From Mercurialis annua (lineage: Eukaryota > Streptophyta > Magnoliopsida > Malpighiales > Euphorbiaceae), in contig NC_065572.1 of NCBI RefSeq assembly GCF_937616625.2, forward strand, positions 45,225,653-45,289,652: a stretch of DNA of 64,000 nt. Reading direction: 5' to 3'. Shown piece after piece: positions 36,129 through 46,379 of this stretch. The notes under the pieces were generated by a model. The model was not told the DNA's origin and made no database searches. It was given only the letters and a program-made list of their open reading frames with translations. Position numbers and translations under genes: made by a program. The first letter of the stretch is position 1; each line of letters begins with the position of its first letter.

Positions 36129-37792
36129 CGTGTCAAGTCTCTTTAACACATCGTTCCGATTTCCTAAGCATGGTTAGGTTATATTACGGAAAGTGTGCCT
36201 AAAAAAGTGACGGTAGATTAGTATATCGCTTCTCAAGTCTCTTTAACACGTCGTTCCAATTACCTAAGCATGGAAAGCTTATATTACGCAAAGTGTTTTG
36301 AAAAGTGAAGGTAGATTAGTATATCGCGTCTCAAGTCTCTTTAATGTGTCGTTCTGATTACCTAACCATGGTTTGGTTATGTTACGCAAGGTGTGCGTGA
36401 AAAGTGACGCTAGATTAGTATGTCGCATCTCAATGCTCTTTAACGCGTCGTTCCGTTTACCTAAGCATGGTTAGGTTATATTACGCAATGTCTGTGTGAA
36501 AAGTGACGCTATATTAGTATCTTGCGTCTCAAGTCTCTTTAACGCGTCGTTTTGATTACCATGCTTATTAACCCGTCATTCCGATTACCTAAGCATAGTT
36601 AGGTTATATTACGCAAAGTGTGCGTGAAACGTTACGCTAGATTAATATGTCGCTACTCAAGTCTCTATGATGCGTCGTTCTGATTAACTAAGCATGCGTA
36701 ATAAGTGATGCTAGATTAGTACGGCGCGTTTCAAGTCTCTTTAACGCGTCGTTTCGATTACTGTGCTTATGTCGCGACACAAGTGTCTCTAACGCGTCGT
36801 TCTGATTACCTAAGCATGGTTAGATTATATATTAAGCAAAGTGTGCGTGAAAAGTGCAATGTTAATATGTAGTATCTCAAGTCTTTTTAATGCGTCGTTC
36901 CGATTTCCTAAGCATGGTTAGGTTATAGTATGCAAAGTTTGCGTGAAAAGTGACGCCATATTAGTATGTCGCCTCTGAAGTCTCTTTAACGCGTCGTTCC
37001 GATTATCTAAGCACGGGTTGGTTATTTTACGAAAAGTGTGCGTGAAAAATGACGCTACATTAGTATGTCGCGTCTCAAGTCTCTTTAACGCATTGTACCG
37101 ATTACCTAAGGATTGTTACTTCACGAAAAGTGTGCGTGAAAAGTAACAAACATTAGTAAGTCGCATCTCTAGTCTATTTAACGTGTCATTCCGATTACCT
37201 AAGCATTGTTAGGTTATATTACGCAAAGTGTGCATGGAAACTGACGCTAGATTAGTATGTCGCATCTCAATTCTCTTTAACGCGTTGTACCGATTACCTA
37301 AGGATGGTTAGGTTAGTTTACATAAAGTGTACGTGAAAAGTGACGCTAGATTAGTATGTCGTGTCTTAAGTCTATTTAACGCGTCGTTCTGATTATGAAA
37401 GCATGGTTAGGTTATATTACGTGAAGTGTGTGTGAAAAGTTACGCTAGATTAGTATGTCGCGTCTCAATTCTCTTTAACGCGTTGTTCCGATTACCTAAG
37501 AATGGTTAGGTTATATTATGCAAAGTGTGCGTGAAAAGTTACGCTAGATTAGTATGTCGCGTCTCAAGTGTCTTTATCGCATCTTTCCGGTTATCTAGGC
37601 ATGGTTAGGTTATATTACGCAAAGTTTGCGTGAAAAGCGACGCTAGATTAGTTTGTCCAGTCTCAAGTCTCTTTAACGCGTCGTTCCGATTACCTAAGCA
37701 TGGTTAGGTTATATATTACGCAAAGTGTGCTTAAAAAGTGATGCTAGATTAGTTTGTTTTGTCTCAAGTCTCTTTTACAAGTCATTTCGATA

Positions 37793-37936
37793 ACCATACT
37801 TATCTCGCGTCACAAGTCTCTTTAACGCGTCGTTCCGATTACCATACTTATCTCGCGTCACAAGTCTCTTTAACGCGTCGTTCCGTTTACCATACTTATC
37901 TCGCGTTACAAGTCTCTTTAACGCGTCGTTCCGATT
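37793..37936 (-). repeat. Three tandem 48-bp short monomers, second copy
   Basis: ACCATACTTATCTCGCG repeats three times at 48 bp, paired exactly with 17041-17184 at offset 20,752. The two runs share the CCGTTTACC and GCGTTACAAG variants in the same units, so the run was copied intact. Confidence 0.92.
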
Positions 37937-38820
37937 ACCTAAGCATGGCTAGGTTATATTACGCAAACAGTGCGTGAAAACTGACGTTAAATTAGTATGT
38001 CTCGTCTCAAGTCTCTCTAACGCGTCGTCCAATTTCCTAAGCAGGGTTAAGTTATTTTACGCAAAGTGTGCGTGAAAAGTGACGCTTGATTAGTATGTCC
38101 AGCCTCAAGTCTCTTTAACGCGTCGTTCCGATTACCTAAGCATGGTTAAGTTATATTACGCAAAGTGTGCGTAAAAAGTGACGCTAGATTAGTTTGTTTC
38201 GTCTCAAGTCTTTTTAACGCTTAATTTCGATTACTATATTTATCTCGCGTCACAAGTCTCTTTAACGGGTCGTTCCGATTACCTAAGCATGGTTAGGTTA
38301 TATTACGCAAAGAGTGCGTGAATAGTGATGCTATATTAGTATGTCGCGTCTCAAGTCTCTCTAACGCGTCGTTCCAATTTCCTAAGCATGGTTATGTTAT
38401 ATTACGGAATGCGTGCGTAAAAAGTGACGCTAGATTAATATTGCACGTCTCAAGTCTCTTTAACGCGTCGTTTTGATTACCATGCTTATGTCGCGTCACA
38501 AGTCTCTCGAACGTATCGTTCTGATTACCTAAGCATGGTTAGGTTATATTACGCAAAGTGTGCGTAGAAAATGACAATAGATTAGTATGTAGCGTCTCAA
38601 GTCTATTTAACGCGTTGTTCCAATTACATAAGCATGGTTAGGTTATATTACGTAGAGTGTACGTGAAAAATGACAATAGATTAGTATGTCACGTCTTAAG
38701 TCTATCTAACGCGTTGTTCCGATTACCTTAGCATGGTTAGGTTATATTACGCATAGTGTGCGTGGAAAGTGACGCTAGATTAGTATGTCGCGTCTCAATT
38801 CTCTTTGTCGCATTATTCTG

Positions 38821-38837
38821 ATTATCTAAGCATGGTT
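38821..38837. repeat. SINE copy 2 target-site duplication, left
   Basis: ATTATCTAAGCATGGTT is identical to both flanks of copy 1. It is the satellite target sequence and merges with the SINE T-run. Confidence 0.94.
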
Positions 38838-38944
38838 TTTTTTTTTGATAATTGGGGAGGGGAGAGCGCTTGTGGGAGGAATTGAACCCACGACCTAGCA
38901 GTTTGCTGCCTAGCGCTTATACCATTTGAGCTTAGCTCATTGGT
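38838..38944 (-). mobile_element. tRNA-derived SINE, copy 2 (about 107 bp)
   Basis: This is the same SINE at the same satellite position as copy 1, on the minus strand, with the B box at 38878-38888 and the degenerate A box at 38922-38933. It differs from copy 1 at a few sites: CGACCTAGCAG instead of CGACCTGGCAG, CTTATACC instead of CTTATTCC, and one T fewer in the A-tail complement. ATACC agrees with the stump at 24978, so copy 1 carries the derived base. Shared target duplication and flanks show it was copied by segmental duplication, not retroposition. Confidence 0.9.
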
Positions 38945-38961
38945 ATTATCTAAGCATGGTT
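38945..38961. repeat. SINE copy 2 target-site duplication, right
   Basis: ATTATCTAAGCATGGTT again, followed by AGAGGTTATATTATGC as at 18.2 kb. Confidence 0.94.
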
Positions 38962-39940
38962 AGAGGTTATATTATGCAAAGCGTGCGTGAAAAGTTACAC
39001 TAGATTAGTATGTCGCGTATAAAGTCTATTTAACGCGTCGTTCCTAATACCTAAGCATGGTTAGGTTATATTACGCAAGGTGTGCGTGAAAAGTGACGCT
39101 AGATTAGTATGTCGCGTCTCAAGGCTCTTTAATGCGTAATACGCAAAGTTTGCATGGAAAGTGACGGTAGATTAGTATGTCGCGTGTCAAGGCTCTTTAA
39201 TGCGTCGTTCTGATTACCTAAGCATGGTTAGGATATAGTACGCAAAGTGTGCGTAAAAAGGATCAATAGATTAGTATATCGTGTCTCAAGTCTCTTTAAC
39301 GCGTCATTCTTATTACCTAAGCATGGTTAGGTTATATTACGCAATGTGAGCGTGAAAAGTGACGCTAGATTAGCATGTCGTGTCTCAAGGCTCTTTAATG
39401 CGTCGTTCCGATTACCTAAGCATGATTAGGTTATACTACGCAAAGATTAAGTGAAAAGTGACGCTAGATTAGTATGTCGCTTCTCAAGTCTCTTTAACGC
39501 GTCGTTTCGATTACCATGCTTATGTCGCGTCACAAGTCTCTCTAACGCGTCGTTCCGATTACCTAAGCATGGTTAGGTTATAGTACGCCAATTGTGCGTA
39601 AAAAGGATCAATAGATAAGTATGTCGCGTCTCAAGTCTCTTTAACGCGTCGTTCCTATTACCTAAGAATGGTTAGGTTATATTACGCAAAGTGTGCTTGA
39701 AAAGTGACGCTAGATTAGTATGTCAAGTCTCCAATCTCTTTCACGCGTCGTTCCGAATACCTAAGCATGGTTAGGTTATATTACGCAAAGTGTGCGTAAA
39801 AAGTGACACTAGATTAGTATGTTTCGTATCAAGTCTCTTTATCGCGTCGTTTCGATCACCATACTTATCTCGCGTAACAAGTCTCTTTAACGCGTCGTTC
39901 CAATTACCTATGCATGGTTAGGTTATATTACGCAAAGTGT

Positions 39941-40237
39941 GCGTGAAAAGTGAGGTTAGATTATTATGTCGCGTCTCAATTCTCTCTAACGCGTTGTTCC
40001 AATTTCCTATGCATGGTTAGGTTATATTACGCAAAGTGTGCGTGAAAAGTGAGGTTAGATTATTATGTCGCGTCTCAATTCTCTCTAACGCGTCGTTCCG
40101 ATTACCTATGCATGGTTAGGTTATATTACGCAAAGTGTGCGTGAAAAGTGAGGTTAGATTATTATGTCGCGTCTCAATTCTCTCTAACGCGTTGTTCCAA
40201 TTATCTAAGCATGGTTAGGTTATATTACGCAAAGTGT
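39941..40237 (-). repeat. Exact-phase monomer triplication, second copy
   Basis: GCGTGAAAAGTGAGGTTAG starts at 39941, 40040 and 40139, matching 19091-19387. One unit in copy 1 has TTACACAAAG where this copy has TTACGCAAAG, a CpG transition. Confidence 0.9.
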
Positions 40238-43200
40238 GCGTGAAAAGTGACACTACATTAGTATGTCGCGTCTCAAGTCTCTCTAACGCGTCGTTCCGAT
40301 TTACTGAGCATGGTTATGTTATATTACGCAACACATGCGTAAAAAGTGACGCTAGATTAATATTGCGTGTCTCAAGTCTTTTTAACGCGTCATTTCGATT
40401 ACCATGCTTATGTCGCGTCACAAGTCTCTCTAACGCGTCATTCCGATTACCTAAGCATGGTTAGGTTATAGTACGCAAAGTGTGCGTGGAAAGGAGCAAT
40501 AGTTTAGTATGTCGCGTCTCAATTCTTTTTAACGCGTCGTTCCGATTACCTAAGTATGGTTAGGTTATATTACGCAAAGTGTGCGTGAAAATTAGTATGT
40601 CCAGTCTCAAGTCTCTTTAATGCGTCGTTCCGATTACCTAAGCATGGTTAGGTTTTATTACACAAAGTGTGCGTAAAAAGTGAGGCTAGATTAGTTTGTT
40701 TCGTCTCAATTCTCTTTAACGCGTCGTTTCGATTACTATACTTATCTCGAGTCACAAGTCTCTTTAACGCGTCGTTCCGATTACCTAAGCATGGTTAGGT
40801 TATATTAGGCAAAGTGTGCGTGAAAAGTGACTTTTGATTAGTATGTCGCATCTCAAGTCTCTCTAACGCGTCATTCCGATTTCCTAAGCATGGTTAGGTT
40901 ACATTACGCAAAGTGTCCGTGAAAAGTGACACTAGATTAGTATGTCGTGTCTCAAGTCTCTCTAACGCGTCGTTCCGATATCCTAAGCATGGTTATGTTA
41001 TATTACACAACGCGTGCGTAAACAGTGACTCTAGATTAATATTGCGCGTCTCAAATCTCTTTAACGCGTCTTTTCGATTACCATGCTTATGTCGCGTCAC
41101 AAGTCTCTCGAACACGTCGTTCCGACTACCTAAGCATGGTTAGGTTGTATTACATAAAGTGTGCGTTGAAAATGACAATAGATTATTAGTATGTCGCATC
41201 TCAAGTCTATTTAACGCATCGTTCGAATTACTTAAGCATGGTTAGGTTATATTAGGCAGAGTGTACGTGAAAAATGACAATGGATTAGTATGTCGCGTCT
41301 TAAGTCTATCTAACGCGTTGTTCCGATTACCTTAGCATGGTTAGGTTATATTACGCAAACTGTGCGTGAAAAGTGACGCTAGATTAGTATGTCGCATCTC
41401 AATTCTCTTTATCGCGTTGTTCCAATTATCTAAGCATGGTTAGGGTATATTATGCAAAGCGTGCGTGAAAAGTGACATTAGATTAGTATGTCGTGTCTAA
41501 AGTCTATTTAACGCGTCGTTCCAATTACCTAAGAATGGTTAGGTTATATTACGCAGTGTGAGTGAAAAGTGACGCTAGATTAGCATGTCGCGTCTCAAGG
41601 CTCTTTAATGCGTCGTTCCGATTACCTAAGCATGGTTAGGTTATAATACGCAAAGTTTGCGGGAAAAGTGACGCTAGATTAGTATGTCGCGTGTCAAGGC
41701 TCTTTAACGCGTCGTTCCGATTACCTAAGCATGGTTAGGCTATAGTACGCAAAGTGTGCGTAAAAAGGATCAATTTATTAGTATTTCGCGTCTCAAGTAT
41801 CTTTATCGCATTGTTCCTATTACATAAGCACGGTTAGGTTATATTACGCAAAGTGTGCGTGAAAAGTGACGCTAGATTAGTATGTCCAGGGTCAAATCTC
41901 TTTAAAGCGTTGTTCCGATTACCTAAGCATGGTTAGGTTCTATTACGCAAAGTGTGTGTAAAAAGTGATGCTAGGTTAGTATGTTTCGTCTCAAGTCTCT
42001 TTAGTGCGTCGTTTCGCTTACCATACATATCTCGCGTCACAAGTCTTGTTAACGCGTCATTCCGATTACCTAAGCATGGTTAGGTTATATTACGCAATGT
42101 GTGCGTGAAAAGTGACGTTTGATTAGTACGTCGCGTCTCAAGTCCCTCTAACGCTTCGTACCGATTTACTAAGCATGCCTAGGTTATATTACGCAAAGTG
42201 TGCGTGAAAAGTGACACTAGATTAGTAGGTCGCGTCTCAAGTCTCCATACACGCCGTTCCCATTTCCGAAGCATGGTTATGTTATATTACGCAAAGTGTG
42301 CGTAAAAAATGACGCTAGATTAATATTGCGCGTCTCAAGTCTCTTGAACGCGTCGTTTCGATTATCATGCTTATGTCGCGTCACGAGTCTCTCTAACGCG
42401 TCGTACCGATTTCCTAAGCATGGTTAGGTTATATTACGCAAAGTGTGCGTGAAAAGTGACTTTAGATTAGTATATCGCATCTCAAGTCTCTCTAACGCGT
42501 CGTTCCGATTTCCTAAGCATGGTTAGGTTATATTACGCAAAGTGTCCGTGAAAAGTGACACTAGATTAGTATGTCGCGTCTCAAGTCTCTCCAACGCGTC
42601 GTTCCGATATCCTAAGCATGGTTAGGTTATATTACGCAAAGTGTGCGTGAAAAGTGACGCTAGATTAGTATATCCTACCTCAAGTCTCTCTAACGCGTCG
42701 TTCCGATTTCCTAAGCATGGTTAGGTTATATTACGCAAAGTGTGCGTGAAAAGTTACAATTAATTAGTATGTCGCGTCTCAAGTCGATTTAAAGCGGTGT
42801 TGCGATTACCTAACCATGGTTAGGTTATAGTACGCAAAGTTTGTTTGAAAAGTGACGCTAGATTAGTATATTGCCTCTCAATTCTATTTAACGCGTTGTT
42901 CCGACTTAGCATGGTTAGGTTATATTACGCAAAGTGTGGGTGAAAAGTGACGCTAGATTAGTATGTCACGTGTCAAGTCTCTCTAACACGTCGTTCCGAT
43001 TTCCTAAGATGATTATGTTATATTACGCAAAGTGTGCGTGAAAAGTGACGCTAGATCAGTATATCCTACCTCAAGTCTCTCGAACACTTCGTTCCGATTA
43101 CCTAAGGATGGTTAGGTTATATTACGCAAAGTGTGAGCTAAAAGTTACGTTAGATTAGTATGTCGCATCTCAAGTCTCTTTAACATGTCGTTCTGATTAC

Positions 43201-45143
43201 TTAAGCATGGCTAGGTTATATTATGCAAGCTGTGCGTTAAAAGTTACGTTAGATTAGTATGTCGCGTCTCAAGGCTCTTTAATGCGTCGTTCCGATTACC
43301 TAAGCATGGTCAGGATATATTACACAAAGAGTGCGTTAAAATTGACGCTAGATTAGTATGTCGCGTCTCAAGTCTCTTTAACGCGTTGTTTCGATTACCA
43401 TGCTTATGTCGCGTCACAAGTCTCTCTAACGCATCGTTCCGATTATCTAAGCATGGTTAGGTTATATCACGCAAAGTGTGCGTGAAAAGTGACGTTATAT
43501 TAGTATGTCGCGTCTCAAGTCTCTTTAACGCGTCGTTTCGATTACCATGTTTATCTCGCGTCACAAGTCTCTTTAACTCGTCATTGTGATTACGTTAAAA
43601 ATGACAATAGATTAGTATGTCGCGTCTTAAGTCTATCTAACGCGTCGTTCCAATTACCTAAGCATGGTTAAGTTATATTACGTAGAGTGTGCGTGAAAAA
43701 TGACGCTAGATTAGTATGTCGGGTCTCAATTCTCTTTATTGCGTTGTTCCGATTATCTAAGCATGGTTAGGTTATATTATGCAAAGCGTGCGTGAAAAGT
43801 GATACTAGATTACTAGTGTCTAATGTCTATGTGACGCGTCGTTCCGATTACCTAAGCATGGTTAGGTTATATTATGCAAGGTGTGCGTGAAAAGTGACGC
43901 TAGATTAGTATGTCGCGTCTCAAGGCTATTTAATGCGTCATTCCGATTACCTAAGCATGATTAGGTTACAATATGCAAAGTTTGCGTGAAAAGTGACGCT
44001 AGATTAGTATGTCGCTTCTCAAGTCTCTTTAACGCGTCGGTTCGATTACCATACTTATCTCGCGTCACAAGTCTCTTTAACGCGTCGTTCCGATTATATA
44101 AGCATGGTTAGGTTATATTACGCAAAGTGTGCGTAAAAAGTGACGTTAGATTAGTATTTCGCTCTCAAGTCTCTCTAACTCGTCGTTCCAATTTCCTAAG
44201 CATGGTTATGTTATAATACGCAAAGTGTGCGTAAAAAGTGACGCTAGATTAATATTGCGCGTCTCAAGTCTTTTTAACGCGTCGTTTCGATTACCATGCT
44301 TATGTCGCGTCACAAGTCTCTCTAACGTGTCGTTCCGATTACCTAAGCATGGTTAGGTTATAGTACGCAAAGTGTGCGTGAAAAGGATCAATAGATTATT
44401 AGTATACTCAAAACTCTTTAATGAGTCGTTCCTATTACTTCAGTATGGTTAGGTTATATTATGCAAAGTGTGCGTGAAAAGTGATGCTAGATTATTATTT
44501 CCAGTCTCAAGTCTCTTTAACGCGTCGTTTCGATTACTTAAGCATGGTTATGTTATATTACGCAAAGTGTGCGTAAAACGTGACGCTAGATTAGTTTGTT
44601 TTGTCTTAAGTCTCTTTAACGCGTTGTTTCGATTACTATACTTATCTCGCGTCACAAGTCTCCTTAACGCGTCGTTTCGCTTACCTAAGCATGGTTAGGT
44701 TATATTACCAAAAGTGTGCGTGAAAAGTGACGTTAGATTAGTATGTCGTGTCTCAAGTCTCTCTAACGCGTCTTTCCGATTTTCTAAGCATGGTTAGGTT
44801 ATATTACGCAAAGTGTGCGTAAAAAGTGACACTAGATTAGTATGTCACGTCTCAAGTCTCTCTAACACGTCGTTCCGATTTCCTTAGCATGGTTATGTTA
44901 ACGTGTGCGTAAAAAGGGACGCTAGATTAATATTGCGCGTCTCAAGTCTCTTTAACGCGTCGTTTCGATTACCATACTTATGTCGCATCTCAAGTCTCTT
45001 TAACGCGTCGTTTCGATTACCATGCTTATGTCGCGTCACAAGTCTCTCGAACTCGTCGTTCCGATTACCTAAGCATGGTTAGGTTATATTACGCAAAGTG
45101 TGCGTGAAAAATGATAATAGATTAGTATGTCGCACGTCTCAAG

Positions 45144-45313
45144 TCTAGCTTCACTTTTCACGCACACTTTGCGTAATATAACCTAACCATGCTTAGGTAA
45201 TCGGAAAAACGCGTTAGATAGACTTAAGACGCGACATATTAATCTATTGTCATTTTTCACGTACACTCTGCGTAATATAACCTAACCATGTTTAAGTAAT
45301 TGGAACTAGCGTT
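45144..45313. other. Strand-switch junction 2 and fold-back spacer
   Basis: Reverse-sense GTCTCAAGTCT passes directly into forward-sense TCTAGCTTCACTTTTCACGC, with TCT shared. The about 165-bp spacer up to 45,313 is forward satellite with the ATTGTCATTTTTCACGTAC variant, itself also found at 47.2 and 52.2 kb. The spacer is therefore not foreign DNA. Confidence 0.85.
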
Positions 45314-45432
45314 AAATAGACTTGAGACGTGCGACATACTAATCTATTGTCATTTTTCACGCACACTTTGCATAATATAACCTAACCATGCTTAGGTAAT
45401 TGGAACGCCGCGTTCGAGAGACTTGTGACGCG

Positions 45433-45530
45433 ACATAAGCAAGGTAATCGAAACGACGCGTCAAAAAGACTTGAGATGCGACATAAGTATGGTAATCGAA
45501 ACGACGCGTTAAAGAGACTTGAGACGCGCA
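45433..45530 (+). repeat. Two tandem 48-bp short monomers in the right fold-back arm
   Basis: ACATAAGCAAGGTAATCG and ACATAAGTATGGTAATCG follow each other 48 bp apart. Their mirror partners lie at about 44,965-45,035 in the left arm (ACCATACTTATGTCGC and ACCATGCTTATGTCGC), in the expected reversed order. Confidence 0.88.
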
Positions 45531-46379
45531 ATATTAATCTAGCGTCACTTTTTACGCACACGTTAACAAAACCATGCTTAGGAAATCGAAACGAGGCGTT
45601 AGATAGACTTGAGACGTGACATACTAATCTAGTGTCACTTTTCACGCAAACTTTGCGTAATATAACCATGCTTAGGAAATAGGAACGACGCGTTAGAGAG
45701 ACTTGAGACACGACATACTAATCTGACGTCACTTTTCACGCCCACTTTTGGTAATATAACCTAACCATGCTTAGGTAATCGGAACGACGCGTAAAAGAGA
45801 CCTGTGACGCGAGATAAGTATAGTAATCGAAACGACGCGTTAAAGAGACTTAAGAAGAAACAAACTAATCTAGCGTCACGTTTTACGCACACCTTGCGTA
45901 ATATAACCTTACCATGCTTAAGTAATCGAAACGACAAGTTAAAGAGACTTGAGACTGGAAATACTAATCTAGCGTCACTTTTCAAGCACACTTCGCGTAA
46001 TATAACCTAACCATACTGAGGTAATAGGAACAACTCGTTAAAGAGTTTTGAGTATACTAATAATCTATTGATCCTTTTCACGCACACTTTGCGTACTATA
46101 ACTTAACCATGCCTAGGTAATCGGAACGACGCGTCACTTTTAATCTAGCGTCACTTTTTACGCACACTTTGCGTATTATAACATAAGCATGCTTAGGAAA
46201 TTGGAACGACGCGTTAGAGAGACTTAAGACGCGACATACAAATCTAGTGTCGCTTTCCAAGCACACTTTGCGTAATATAACCTACCCATGTTTAGGTAAT
46301 CGGAACGACGCGTTAGAGAGACTTGATAGCGAAATACTAATCTAACGTCACTTTTCACGCACACTTTGCGTAATATAAC

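Larger units (their letters stand above)
32071..36761 (-). repeat. 4.69-kb segment present only in macro-repeat copy 2
   Basis: The segment is reverse-sense satellite plus the solo LTR, absent from copy 1 at 15,769. Its satellite part repeats neighbouring material: about 32.1-34.67 kb resembles about 12.3-13.9 kb (TATCCTACCTCAAG, AACGGTCGTTCC, CCTAAGATGATTATG), and 36.13-36.76 kb resembles about 13.9-14.5 kb. Frames at 33364-33597 and, on the opposite strand, 5690-5923 are nearly the same conceptual peptide, showing the segment also has an inverted relative in segment 1. Confidence 0.78.
36762..44750 (-). repeat. Macro-repeat copy 2, part B'
   Basis: This is the partner of 15,771-24,000. Relative to that copy it lacks 297 bp (three monomers) near 36.88 kb, retains 58 bp near 37.6 kb, has one extra monomer near 39.23-39.33 kb (GGATCAATAGATTAG variant) and lacks one near 44.16 kb. 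The conceptual frames at 40234-40464 and 19384-19614 differ at one residue, and 40913-41143 equals 20063-20293. Confidence 0.87.
36129..45146 (-). repeat. 99-bp satellite array, reverse segment 2b
   Basis: Reverse-sense satellite continues in phase after the solo LTR up to the 45-kb strand switch. It carries one full SINE copy at 38.84 kb. Most of it is macro-repeat part B'. Towards the right end (44.75-45.15 kb) it diverges from part B and instead mirrors the start of segment 3. No gene is seen. Confidence 0.97.

Noticed and set aside
8203..45146. A clean inversion of one contiguous 37-kb segment
   Set aside because: The two ends differ in kind: a fold-back at 45 kb and a non-mirrored microhomology join at 8.2 kb. 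The flanking arrays also do not continue each other's private variant series. More complex rearrangement is likely.
45382..45711. Longest open frame (109 codons, minus strand) and about 45 other frames of 60-101 codons with CVKSDARL...NASFRLPKHG-type repeats
   Set aside because: They follow the 99- and 48-bp periods, both multiples of three, so any stop-free phase reads on through several monomers. They occur in several phases and on both strands, end at random indels and have no recognisable domain. They are satellite shadows, not genes.
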